From Lineus longissimus (Eukaryota > Nemertea > Pilidiophora > Heteronemertea > Lineidae): a stretch of DNA of 60,000 nt. The stretch lies in NCBI RefSeq assembly GCF_910592395.1, contig NC_088325.1, forward strand, positions 2,325,501 through 2,385,500, written 5' to 3'. The notes beneath the pieces were generated by a model. That model made no database searches. It saw only the letters and a list, made by a program, of their open reading frames with translations, and had not been told where the DNA came from. Each line of letters begins with the position of its first letter. Position 1 is the stretch's first letter. Shown here in pieces: positions 12,201-24,400 of the stretch. The position numbers were made by a program, and so were the translations under genes.

Positions 12201-15200
12201 TGAAAATGTGACGGAAAGTAGCGAAATCAACAACAAACACAGAATTGTAAAAAAATATTTGCAGGGAGCCCACTTATGTTAGTCCTAAATTTGAACCTAA
12301 GATCAAATCTTGAGGAGGAAGGGGTTACAGTAAGGAGGCTCATGGGTCACTCTTGGCAGTGACTTGAGAGTATCGCCAGGGACAGAAGTTGTTGTTGGCC
12401 TAAGCTCTCAGAGGAACGAAGGATTAAGTAAGTAAGTAAATATATCAACGTGGTACTCATTCAGAGGCAAGTTGAGCTAAAGTGGTGAAACATGAAAAAA
12501 ACCTCAGGAGGCTCTGAGGTCAAAAGCTCTGATCCCTCAGACTACAGTTCGACCAGCATAGGTGCAATGGTAAAAACGTCATCAAAGAATCGTAAGAGCA
12601 TTTTGCAAACAGACGACACAGTTTTAGTGTATGGCGTTTTGAACCTACCCGATCCAGTGTAGCAGCTGCTGGCTCCAGCATGTCAATGTCCATGATCCGC
12701 TCTGACAGGTTCTTGTCGATTCCAAAATCCTGAAAAAATAGCAGTTTGGTTTCAGTGTATCATGGCTATCAAGCAGGCAGGAGTTGTCTTGCAGTATGTG
12801 TGTACTCACTGGTGAAGTGCACCCCCCTAATACATTGTGTGCACCTCCGCCAATTGACGTTCCTGGGACACATTTTACGGATGCCAAGCAATGAGCCAGC
12901 TAGATTGTATGCACTATACCAACCGACGCACGGCAGGAGACGCCCTGGCCGCCAGCGAATGCCTTATCTGACGTATATCAAATCTCTCATAGGATCGCTG
13001 AAAACCAAAACAAATTGAGGAATTGGCCCAGGATAGGGTTGGTTGGAGGAAGCTTGTGGCCGCCTGCTGCGCAGTCGATCGATGATGATGATGGAGGGGT
13101 ACAAAGTCCAACCTGTTCAAGGCCAGTACGTCTTGTGCCGAGTTGGTTTGCACAGTGGGGTCATCTTCAGGGGACAAGAAACGGCGAAGTCTGGTTACTC
13201 TGAGCAGGTGTGCCAGGGTCCATATGTAGGATATTGTATATACAGTAGAACCTCTCTATTAAGGACACCCTCGGGACTGACAAGTGCAGTCCTTAATAGA
13301 GGTGTCCTGATTAGAGAGGTCAAATTGAATGGAAACAACCAATTTGGGACCAAAACTAGTGTCCTTAACAGAGAGGTTGTCCTTAATAGAGAGGTGTCTG
13401 CTAACAGAGGTTCCACTGTAGTTAACAAGTACAGTGGAACCCCCTTAGCAGACACCTTTCTAACAAGGACACTCCCTCTATTAAGGACACTAGTTTTGGC
13501 CCCAAATCGATTGTTGCCATTCAATTTGACCTCTCTAATCGATTTATCACTATCAGCGCCAAGGGTGTCCTTGATAGAGAAGTTTATACAAGTACAGTTC
13601 AGTGGAACCTCCCTTCAGTGATACCTCTCTAAAAAGGACACACTCTCTATAAAGGACACCAATTTTGGTCCCAAATTGGTTTCATTCAAGTTGACCTTTC
13701 TGATCAGGCACCTCTCTAATGAGGACGGTATTTGTCAGTCCCAAGGGTGTCCTTAATAGAGAGGTAATTTACAAGTACTCACCACATCTTTTTCGTAGTC
13801 ATCACTGCCACTGCTGTCTCCCTCGTTGGGTATCACGATTCTTGGGTCTCTTTTGTCTGAGTCCGAATCCTGAAAAATTAGACAATGTTTTACGGTGTTT
13901 TATTCAATTATTGCGGGCCCTGTGCTTACAGTATTTTCTTACTAGGCCCTGTTGGCCGCACATATTATCTGGTGTGTGATTGGCCAATAAGTGAGCGCAG
14001 AACAGCCTACCCTTGAATCCAGTGATGTGCAAAACCCCAGGTGAAAAAGTGGAATCAGCAACAGTAAGGGTAATACTTGACTTGCCAAACTCAGAAATGC
14101 AGCGCCACTCGCGGACACAGATAGAACAACTTGACATTTTTTTCACCGGTTTTCGCTGCGCATGCGTACCAGCCATCCGGAAACTAATAATGGCGGCAAT
14201 CTGAACTTGTTTTGTGTAAGTTTTTGAGAGTTCAAAAAGTTCTTTAAGGCTCATGATTTAAGATAATTTAGCAATCTGATAACTATTACGTGTTAAGAAA
14301 CAGACGTACCACAGTTATAACCAGTTTACCTGTGTGAATTTGCATGTGCTGCGAAAACCGGTGAAAAAAATGTCGAGTTGTTCTATCTTTGTCCGCGAGT
14401 GGCGCTGCATTTCTGAGTTTGGCAAGTCAAGTATTCCTGGGTTTTCTGTGATATTTTAAACAATTTGCCTAGAGTCAAAGTGTAAAGTGTAAAAAGAAGA
14501 AGAAGTGTAAAATGGCCCAAAGAAAGTGTAAACAGGCCTAACAATGTGTAAAATTTCCCCAAAATGTGTAAGGGTAGGTGGTCCTGTGAGCGCACTCATT
14601 TATTAGCGAATCTGGGTCAGACGGCTGTGTTATATCAAGAATTATTAATAAAGACTTAAAAAATCGCAGTGGATATTTTGCTGTGAACCGGTTGAGTTAT
14701 TTTCGCTATTTTGCCGTGCACTTCCGTTGGACATGCGCAGTTCGCGTTTTTCGGACTTAGCGTTTTTCAGATTTGTTCGCCATGTTGACAAGATGTCACT
14801 CTCGATCGGGGACGAATTTTCCTCATTTCACAACGTTCAGATCGCAATAAGAGCTTTAGAAAAAGGGCAGCAAATATCATACTGGCGGCGAGATTCGAGG
14901 AAAATTACTGCTGCCCGGAAAGACTGAAGCATCTGCCGGAAAATGACGAGATCAAGTTCTATGAGTTGCGGTTCACATGCATCAAAGGTGGCCGAAAATA
15001 TGAACCGCAAGCAAACAGCATTACGGAAAAACGCTAAGTCCGAAAAACGCGAACTGCGCATGTCCAACGGAAGTGCACGGCAAAATAGCGAAAATAACTC
15101 AACCGGTTCACGGCAAAATATCCACTGCGTTAAAAAATTTAAAAAAAATAAAATAAAAAAATAAAAAAAATAAATAATTAGTTCTTGGTTATATTAGTTT

Positions 15201-16159
15201 GCACTCTGGCAAGAAAAGAACTTATGGTGTTGTATTTTTGTTTCCTGTGGCCTAAGTTTCCTCGATTATACCAACAAAAAACTCTGCAAAACACTCTGTA
15301 CATTTCTGTATGTGAATGAACGTTTCACACTAACTGCGTGCTAGTTTTTGCAAGATCCGATATGTGCAGGGGGGATCCAGGATTATGAGAAAGGGGGGGG
15401 GGCTGAGCTTAGGGCAGAGCATGAACATCATAGAGCACCGTTTTTAAGCATTTCTCTCACTAGAAATTTTTACACATCTGCAGAAAATAGAGGGGGGGGG
15501 GGGCAGTGGGTCTGGGCGCCCCCCTTAAATCTCCCCCTGATGTGATGGCACTGTCATCGATAAGATCAATATGTTCAGCCAGAAAAATAGCCCAATGGGA
15601 ATTTTGTTAAAAATCTGTAGCTGAAGCCAAGGGTTAAAGGATGTTATGTAGTCCGATTATCTAGGAGTTAGCAATATCTAGCAGTTGATAATAATCTAAA
15701 CTAAAATGAGAAAATTTGATTGGTCACAAAGCTCAGGGCAAATGAACCACTCTTCGAGAAATCATACCAGTATTTTGAGCTACAGAGCCCCAAAGAATGC
15801 AGACAAAACGTGTACGAATGGTTGTGGACTTTGTTGATGTTGGGTCCCAGTGAGGAGTGGAAATAGTGTTATATTTCATGAATAAGAAAACTTGGGGGAA
15901 TAAAGTGCAGTGGTAGTGACCCATCACACCAGAGAGTAGGTAGTAAGTCACCCACAGATAGATATCTTTTTTTACCAAATGACATCATTCTGACGTCACG
16001 TAACCAAAAATTCTCCGTGTGCGTGTGCATAGGAAACTCAACAGAGTATGGCGTGATGTAACGATATCAACGTCCACGATTGTTGCAGGCCTCTCAATTA
16101 CATGATTCCTACACCCTATAATGGTGTAGGCCATACAGGATGTCCCCAAATTAGGTCTA

Positions 16160-16191
<32 letters not shown>

Positions 16192-18379
16192 ATATGACCC
16201 CTGAAGCGTTTTTTGACCCCTAACATAACCAAATCTCATCCAAATGGCCTAATTTTATAGTTTTACCCTAAAATTATGATTTTTAAGGTGTATGTGGTGA
16301 TATCAGTCACTAACTTTGATTTATGACGTCGCTGTTCAGGCAAATTGGCGCAATGAAATGTCCCCAATTTAAGCTAAAAAGCAAAAAAACATGTCCCCAA
16401 AATAGGCTAAAAAAATACAGAGTGTAGAGGTCTCCACGTAATTGAAAGGCCTGTGTTGTTGATTTCACTTGGATATGAGGAGTTTTTCTCGCCTATCTCG
16501 TGACTTGCAGGATATTTTAGAATAAAATACGATATTGTCACAATAACAGCCGTACTTCATCGGTAAAGCATCATTGTGTTATCGAGAGATATGTCAACGG
16601 GACGACGGTTTGTCACAACTTTTCTTCATGAAAACCATGTTGAAGAGATACGAGAGTGCGCACATGATGATTACAAATTCACTGTGAGGTCATCAGATAT
16701 CCATCTATAAAGGGAGATTATTGGCACTGACAAACCTGGCAGGTTAAAGTTAGCTATGAAAAACACAGAAACACGTTTTTTTAAGTTTTTTTAAGCCGAA
16801 GTGATTGTTGTTGTGATGGCAATGGCAGAATTGCCGCAGTGTAAAGCATGATGTGTAGACCTTACCTCATCCGTGTCCTATATAAAGCAGAGAAGATAGC
16901 AAGATCAGGTGCATTTCATTATTTTTCTCATCGGGGAGATCAGTGGTGTAGTGGTTAAAGCTCATAATCAGGAGGTTTTGGATTCGATTCTCGGAAGGGT
17001 CACTGCAGGCCTTTCAATTGCATGGAGATCAATGCACCCTGTATTTTTTCACCCTATTTTGGGCGCTCACAGTTGTAGCAGACGACAAACTAATTAAAAA
17101 AACCGCGTCCCCAAATTACTAATATAGGGAGCCAAACATGTACATATGCACATAACATTTAAACTAGAGACAAGGTCGGCATGCTAGTCTTACGCATATC
17201 AGGCTTCTTGGATTCATGACTAACTGTGATGGAATGATGTTTGACGAGCGCAAGGATGTGTTTTCCAGGAAATCTCTACCAGGAACCATTGTAAACATAA
17301 GTTTGTCGGCCGATCAAGTTGGGAATGATAAATGAAATGGCCAGGGCCATTGTGCTCACCTCATGTGGAGGAAAGATGGATAAAGAGCATGGTCTTGTGT
17401 CATGTAGTGTTAGGTTTGATGTAGGTCCAAGCAATTACAATTTCCCCAAAATGGCCAATTTACAGTACATTCGACCTCTGTGACCTTGAAAAGTAGGTCA
17501 AATCAAAGAAGACCCGGGTGACACATTGAATGGTTGTTAGAATTAGATGTACCATGATATAAAATTGGTGCCAATCGGGCAAGTCATTACTAGGAATAAT
17601 GGCATTTTGAAGAATTTAGGATTTGGCCCCCTCCCTGGAGGCCAAACGGCAAATCAGATCGCACCAAACTTCGGTACCTGAGATCACCTGACCAAGGGGT
17701 ACATGTGTACTTAATTTGTGATCAATAGTCATTGCAGTTAAGAAACGTGCCATAGTTACGGCCTGACGGCCAATTTACGCCATTTGACCTCTGTGACCTT
17801 GACAAGAAGGTCAAATTAAAAACCTGTGTGACATATACTGTATGGTGGTTAGATGTACCCATGATATCCAATTGGTGGCAATCGGGCAAGAAGTTAAGGA
17901 ATAATCACATTTTTAAGGTTTTTGGATTTTGCCCCCTGGTGGTCAAGTGGTGAATCATATTGGACCAAACTTCGGTCCCTGAGATCACCTGACTAAGGGG
18001 TAAATGTGTACCAAATTTGGTATCAATAGTCACTGCAGTTTAGAAACGTGCCATCATTACATCCTAACGGCTAATTTACACCATTTGACCTCTGTGACCT
18101 TGAAAAGGAGGTCAAATCAAAAACCCGGAGGATATATGATGCACCTTTGCTAGAAGTACCTACCATATTTTTTTCAAAATTTCCCGACTACTATTAAGGG
18201 AGATATTGCATATTTTCACTTTTAACGTTTGGCCCCCTGGTGGCCAAACCATGAAACGAATCGGACCGAAACTTGGTCTCCCAGGTGTCATTACATAAGG
18301 GTACATGTGTACCAAGTTTCAACTCAATAGCTCTAACAGTTACGAAACGTGCCCTGCTAACGGACGACGGACGACGACG

Positions 18380-18420
<41 letters not shown>

Positions 18421-21400
18421 ACGACGGACGCCACGGTATGGGATAAGCTCACCTCTGCTAAGAGGTGAGCTAAAAATCCTGCTTTTTTTCAACTTTTGGC
18501 ATGATTTTTTCATTTTATAACACTTTATTGTATATGTACAGTTCAGTGTCTGTTCAGCTGAGCGTATTTTGGGCACAGGGGCCTATTTTGGGCGGATTTT
18601 TAAAGGGTCTAATTTGGGCGTTTTGCTCTTTCAATACGACGTTTACCGGCGTGGGGAACATGCAATTGAGAGGCCTGCACTGTTTTTTGTCTTTGTGTCC
18701 TTGAGCAAGGCACATAACCCAGCTGCTTCTCTCCACCCAGGAGTTAATGGGTACCCAGCTAGCATAGGTGGTGAAATATGAATGCTAGTCTTGAGTGCTG
18801 TAGATAGCTACAGGTTGGATCTGTCATACTCCCAGAGAGTAGAGCTTGAATCACGAATGTACAGGCCAATAGCTAGGGGTAATAATGTTAAGCGCTTTCA
18901 GCGACTGAAACCAGTTGGATTTAGCGCAATATAAGTCTCATGATTATATACCAGAGTGAGGGACGATCTGAGATCGTTGACGGAAACTTGCAAATTTTCA
19001 GGGGAAAACGCGTCAAAACTCAGCTTGACAAATGTGAAATGTAGTTCGTAGGTTGTCTCCTGATGAGTGATAATGGCTCGTGATTGGTTTTTGGCCCTGG
19101 AAACCCTCTTGACCTGCAGTCTCGAGGGATCCCTGGCCAAAACCATCACTAGTGTGGTAACATACAGTATGAGGGTTCTACGTGAAAACTCAGGCATTTT
19201 GCAATGGTGCATCGGATTATAGTGTACAGTAAACCAAGAAGTTTTCTCAAGAGTTTTAATTCATTTTTACGCAAACTTATGCAAGTATCAATTCGTTTCT
19301 TGTACCCCCCCTCCTCAAGGGTAGTTAAGCTATCACCACTAATCTTTGCCGATGCTTGAGTAGTATTTATTTTTCCTTTAGTGAAAATTTGGCGAAGCTG
19401 GAAAGAATAAGGATGCTAATGTGTCGATGTCTTGTCGAACATACAGCCTTACCCAGTAAAATTAGTTCGGTTACTTTATATGACGGTGATAACTGATATA
19501 TTGTTGATGGTGATGTCTTGACGAAAGAAAAAGTAGCATTGGTGAAAAAAGGGTGATGCTTGAGCCTTAAGATGTCGTTATAGGGTGATAAGGTGTCGTA
19601 CCCTTGAGGAGGGGGGGTACAAGACACGAATTGATACTTGCATTAAAAAGCACAAAATTTCAACTCTTATGCATTAAAAAATAGATTTCTGCAGCAAACG
19701 CAATATTCAGTCTATTGCCAAGTGAAAATGAGCAAATGCACCAAATTTTTGCATCATGATAATTTCATATTCTACAGTATTTGACGCTGGTATTTTGGTG
19801 AGCAGACGACCTCCCCTCACCTCATATCCAAGCTGACCAATGTCCATCTGGTCGATTTCGAAGCTGAAGCGCTTGTTTGGGTCTTCCGATTCCTCATCAG
19901 AGAAACTCGGAAGAAGCTGGATGTTCTCCCCTGTGCTGCTGACAAGACTCTTGTTCAGGCCCGCGCTGGTGGGCTTGGGCTGTTGTTGCGGTTTGAGCTG
20001 AAGGAGAATTGAAGTTTTTCATATCAAACGAGTCTGACATAGTGAAGTGGACAATGTAAACGCTATGCCCCCCTCCCCCAGCCTGTATGGCTGATGAGAC
20101 TCTTGTTCAGGCCGGTACTGGTGGGCTTGGGCTGTGGTTGCAGTTTGAGCTGAAGAGGATTCAAAACAAGTCCCCTTGGTCAAGCGATTGACTATTAGTT
20201 GGCACTTGGCATTTTTCTATTCGGCGATCAGCAGACGCACAGCCCTAGTCAATCCATCAATACTCCAAATACAGCTCTCTATCTCGGTGCCATGCCAACA
20301 CCACCGAAAGTGCCAGCACCCATGCCCAACAGGTGAACAATGAAAGATAAAACACTCACCTCTTCCTTTAATGGTCCTAGGGTGTGTAGTGCAGCAGGTG
20401 CACTGCCCCCAACTGGCCCCCCGATACTCCCCCAGGCTGCTGTCTCCCATGGGCGCACCAGCCAATGTGCTGGTACCAGTGCCCAAAAGGTGAACAATTA
20501 AAGATAAAACACCCACCTCTCCCTTTAATGGTCCTAGGGTGTGTAGCGCAGCAGGTGCACTGCCCCTAACTAGTCCACTGATACTCGCAAGGCTGCTGCC
20601 TCCCATGGTCGCACCAGCCAAGGTGCTAGCACCAGTGCCCAGCAGATGAACAATGAAAGATAAGACACTCACCTCTCCCTTTAATGGTCCTAGGGTGTGT
20701 AGTGCAGCAGGTGCACTGCCCCTCACAGATCAACCGATACTCCCCAGGCTGCTGCCTCCCACGGGCGCACCAGACAATGTGCTGGTACCAGTGCCCAACA
20801 GGTGAACAATGAAAGATAAAACACTCACCTCTCCCTTTAATGGTCCTAGGGTGTGTAGCGCAGCAGGTGCACTGCCCCTCACAGGTCCATCGATACTCGC
20901 AAGGCTGCTGCCTCCCATGGTCGACCCAGCCAATGTGATGGTACCAGTGCCCAACAGGTGAACAACAGTAAATAAAACACTCACCTCTCCCTTTAATGGT
21001 CCTAGGGTGTGTAGTGCAGCAGGTGCACTGCCCCTCACAGGTCCACCGATACTAGCAAGGCTGCTGCCTCCCATTGTCGCGCCAGCCAATGTGCTGGTAC
21101 CAGTGCCCAGCAGGTGATCCTGTTTCAATGGGCCAAGGGACCCAGACACTGGGGACAAGCCTGTATTCTTGACAGAAGTCTGGGGGCCTGCTGCTGACTT
21201 CAGTGGACCAAGACCCTAAAACAGAAGAGATATGGTCATGAAGAAGTGACTAGTGACAATAGACGAATTCGAAAGTTTGTTTTGGCACTGACCAGTCATG
21301 CGTTTCACCTTGAACAAAGGACCGCCGTGTCTCTAGGCATTGTCCGAAGTCGGCTTAGGCCTTCTGACGTGTTCTGAGTACGCGCATTTGATTTGTTTTT

Positions 21401-24400
21401 GGCGCAGATTCGTCTTCTTCGAATTCGTCTGTGTTGTCATCCATATATAGACATTTCTCGAGTTCTCACAGTGGATAACAAACCTGTGATGACACCTCCT
21501 TCTCACATGATTTCTTGCATTTTGGATGCTAAACTCGGCCTGTCGGTGTTATATATGGGGCACAAAGCTGAACAAGTAGTGGCCATAAATAGGCACTATT
21601 AACACCTTGGGTGCCGAACCAAAGAAATCTCTGTTTGGGTAAAATCACCCCGCTTCTCAGGCCTATAGAACATCAATGAAAAATGCCCCATTCACTAGAT
21701 TTTGTGGCATTTTAAAACTAGACATGGGTCTATGCTGTGACAGAGTGGCAGCTGGAGAGAAAAAACAGTTGTAGCTCGAGACTAGGAGTTCGTAGCGAAT
21801 CGCAACAAGGGCCAATTTGAAGAGAACTAAATTCTACGAAGTGTCCTTTGTTTTTCAATACCTTGCTTTGTTTGGGGGCTAGAGACCCTAACAACAACAG
21901 GCATTATCCTGTAGACAACATTCCAGCCAACTTCTAGCTAAAAATCTTGTGCCTTTCATCTCAATTAACTGCTCTAGGTCCTTGTAACTCTAGTGATGTA
22001 CAGTAGAACCTCTCTATTAAGAACACCCTCGGGACTGACAAGTGGTCCTTATTAGAGAGGTATCCTGATTAGAGAGGTCAAATTGAAAGGGATCTACAAA
22101 TTTGAGACCAAAACTGGTGTCCTTAATAGAGAGGTGTCCTGATTAGAGAGGTCAAATTGAAAGGAAACTACCAATTTGGGACCAAAACTAGTGTCCTTAA
22201 TAGAGAGGTTGTCCTTATTAGAGAGGTGTCCGCTAAGGGAGGTTCCACCGTATTACATACCTTTGGTTGACCAAATCCCCCTCCGAGGCTGCCACCTAAC
22301 TGTCCAGCTCCTTTCATAGCCTTTTCTTTCTTCTTTGCTTCTTTCTTAGGTGCTTTCTTCTTCGGTCCTGAAAAATTAATTCACATGAATGGAACATGCA
22401 CATCCACGCATCAGATTCGCACACCATGCCCTGCTGTAGTGTTAATTTACCAGCACCTGGTCGCACCCACTCTTAATAATGTCACGCATTTATATAGCGC
22501 TCCTCAGTAACGGAACTGTTAAAGCGCTGTGTGATATCACATTATTACCCCGGTCTCCACAGAAATCAATCAGGGGTTTCAAGGAGCAACCAGAAGGCGC
22601 TCACTTGAACTTGACCAGTCGGGGAACAAAAGAGTGACTCGGTCGGGAGTCGAACCCACGACCTCCTGATCATGAGGCCGACTCTCTTCCACTGCGCTAC
22701 CGCTGCCCCTTAACATACTAAACGCACTCGGGGAAAATCAGTTTCACCCTAATAGTAGGGTAGAATGGGGTAATTGTAGTTTATTTGTAGCCCCTGCATT
22801 ATTTGATGTATGTGGATATCAATCAATATCATAGGCAGGGGCTACAAATAACCCGGGGCTACAATTACCCCATTCTACCTTACTATTAGAGTGGGGTAAT
22901 CGTAGCCCCGGTTTATTTGTAGCCCCGGTTTATTTGTAGCCCCAGTTTATTTGTAGCCCCTGCATTATCTGATGCATGGGGATATCAATCAATATCATAA
23001 GCAGGGGCTACAATTAAACCGGGGCTACAATTACCCCATTCTACCTTATAGATATATAGTCAAGACGTGATGCGACTGCTTGGGTCCGATGATATAGATA
23101 TAGCGCTGGCCGAAAAATGGCCACCACAGTAAAAGGGTTAACATTTCAAAACTTACCACTGCCCCCGCCCGCTGCGACTTTCTTCCTCTCGTTACTGACC
23201 ATCGTCCTATAGTACTCGTCACACGGATGGTCCCAGATACTCTCCCCGGTCGCAAAGTTGAAATAGTAGATGTCCCCATTCGGATCTTGGCTGAAGGAGA
23301 AGAAACCCAAATAAATAAATCGATCAATAAAATTGTCATTTCTAGTGAACTTCTAGCGTTTCTGGCGCAAATTCCAGACAAACGAGTCCTGTTCAGAGTT
23401 CTCCACAGGGTTTTCTCAAGGTTGGGTGGTACCCTTGATATTCAAGAAGTTTTGCCAGTGTGCAACTGGCCAGCTATTCAAGGTGGAGTGGTCCTATAGA
23501 AACCCTTCAAAAATTTAGAGTAAGGTAGGGTGGCTGCCTCCAAGGTAGGGTGGTAAGCTGCCGAGATATGGTGGGCCACCCTGACAAATGGCCTTGTGGA
23601 GAACACTGCAGTGTTCAGGAGCGTCCTCCCATCTCTACTTAGTAACACTTTCTCTAAAGTTCTTTTTTTAGCTGTCTCCTGAATCTATCACATGTGTTGT
23701 TTCCAATGTTAAGGCTATTCAAAAGCCTGGGAGCAAGGGAGGTTTTACATCTTATTCAAAGGACGAAGCAATGTAGGGTTAGGTGCCTTGCTCAAGGACA
23801 CAAATACAAAACAGTTTTACGAGCTTCCAGTTTTACTCTAAAAACAGTCAGACAGCTAGCAGTCATACTATTTTCAGTACTTGACGTTTTTAGATAAACA
23901 TCACCTCCTTTTTCTTACCACTTACCAGGGTTTCCAGTTGTCGGGGAGAGGGGCATTGATGCCCTCTCGAGCAATCCAGAGAAGGGCAGGCTCATTTTGA
24001 GGGTCGAGGCCAATCACTTGAGCATATTCATAGATTTCTGAAAGAAAATTGAATGCCAATCAGCTGAAAATTTCTGTTCTAGTTCCAGTTTGAGTTAAAT
24101 TGCTTGAAAGTGTACACAAAAAACCAAAGCATTTTCTTTGTTACATCACTTGGGCCTAAGCTACTTGCATTCGCAGAAAAGGACGATTACAAGTATTAAG
24201 CAAAGTGATAAAAATGAAGTCATTAGCTTCGCTGAATTTTATGAATGATTGATTCTCCCTGAGGTTAGGCTTAATTCTCACGACTGGCCTCAAGTCAATA
24301 GCATTCCGCGATAATGAGGTCACTGCAACTGCTGCCCTCTATTTCCCCATCGCTGAATTACAGGCAATGTCGGACAAACATGCGGTTTCGTAATGGATTC

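Noticed and set aside
13043-13621. 192-residue open frame
   Set aside because: Runs through a LINE relic and two MITE copies; the coding look comes from MITE palindromes.
13904-14254. 116-residue minus-strand open frame
   Set aside because: Crosses the arm of the 14072-14435 foldback element; no family likeness.
18305-18576. poly-Asp / poly-Ser open frames
   Set aside because: (GAC)n trinucleotide tract of the GTC-tract repeat.
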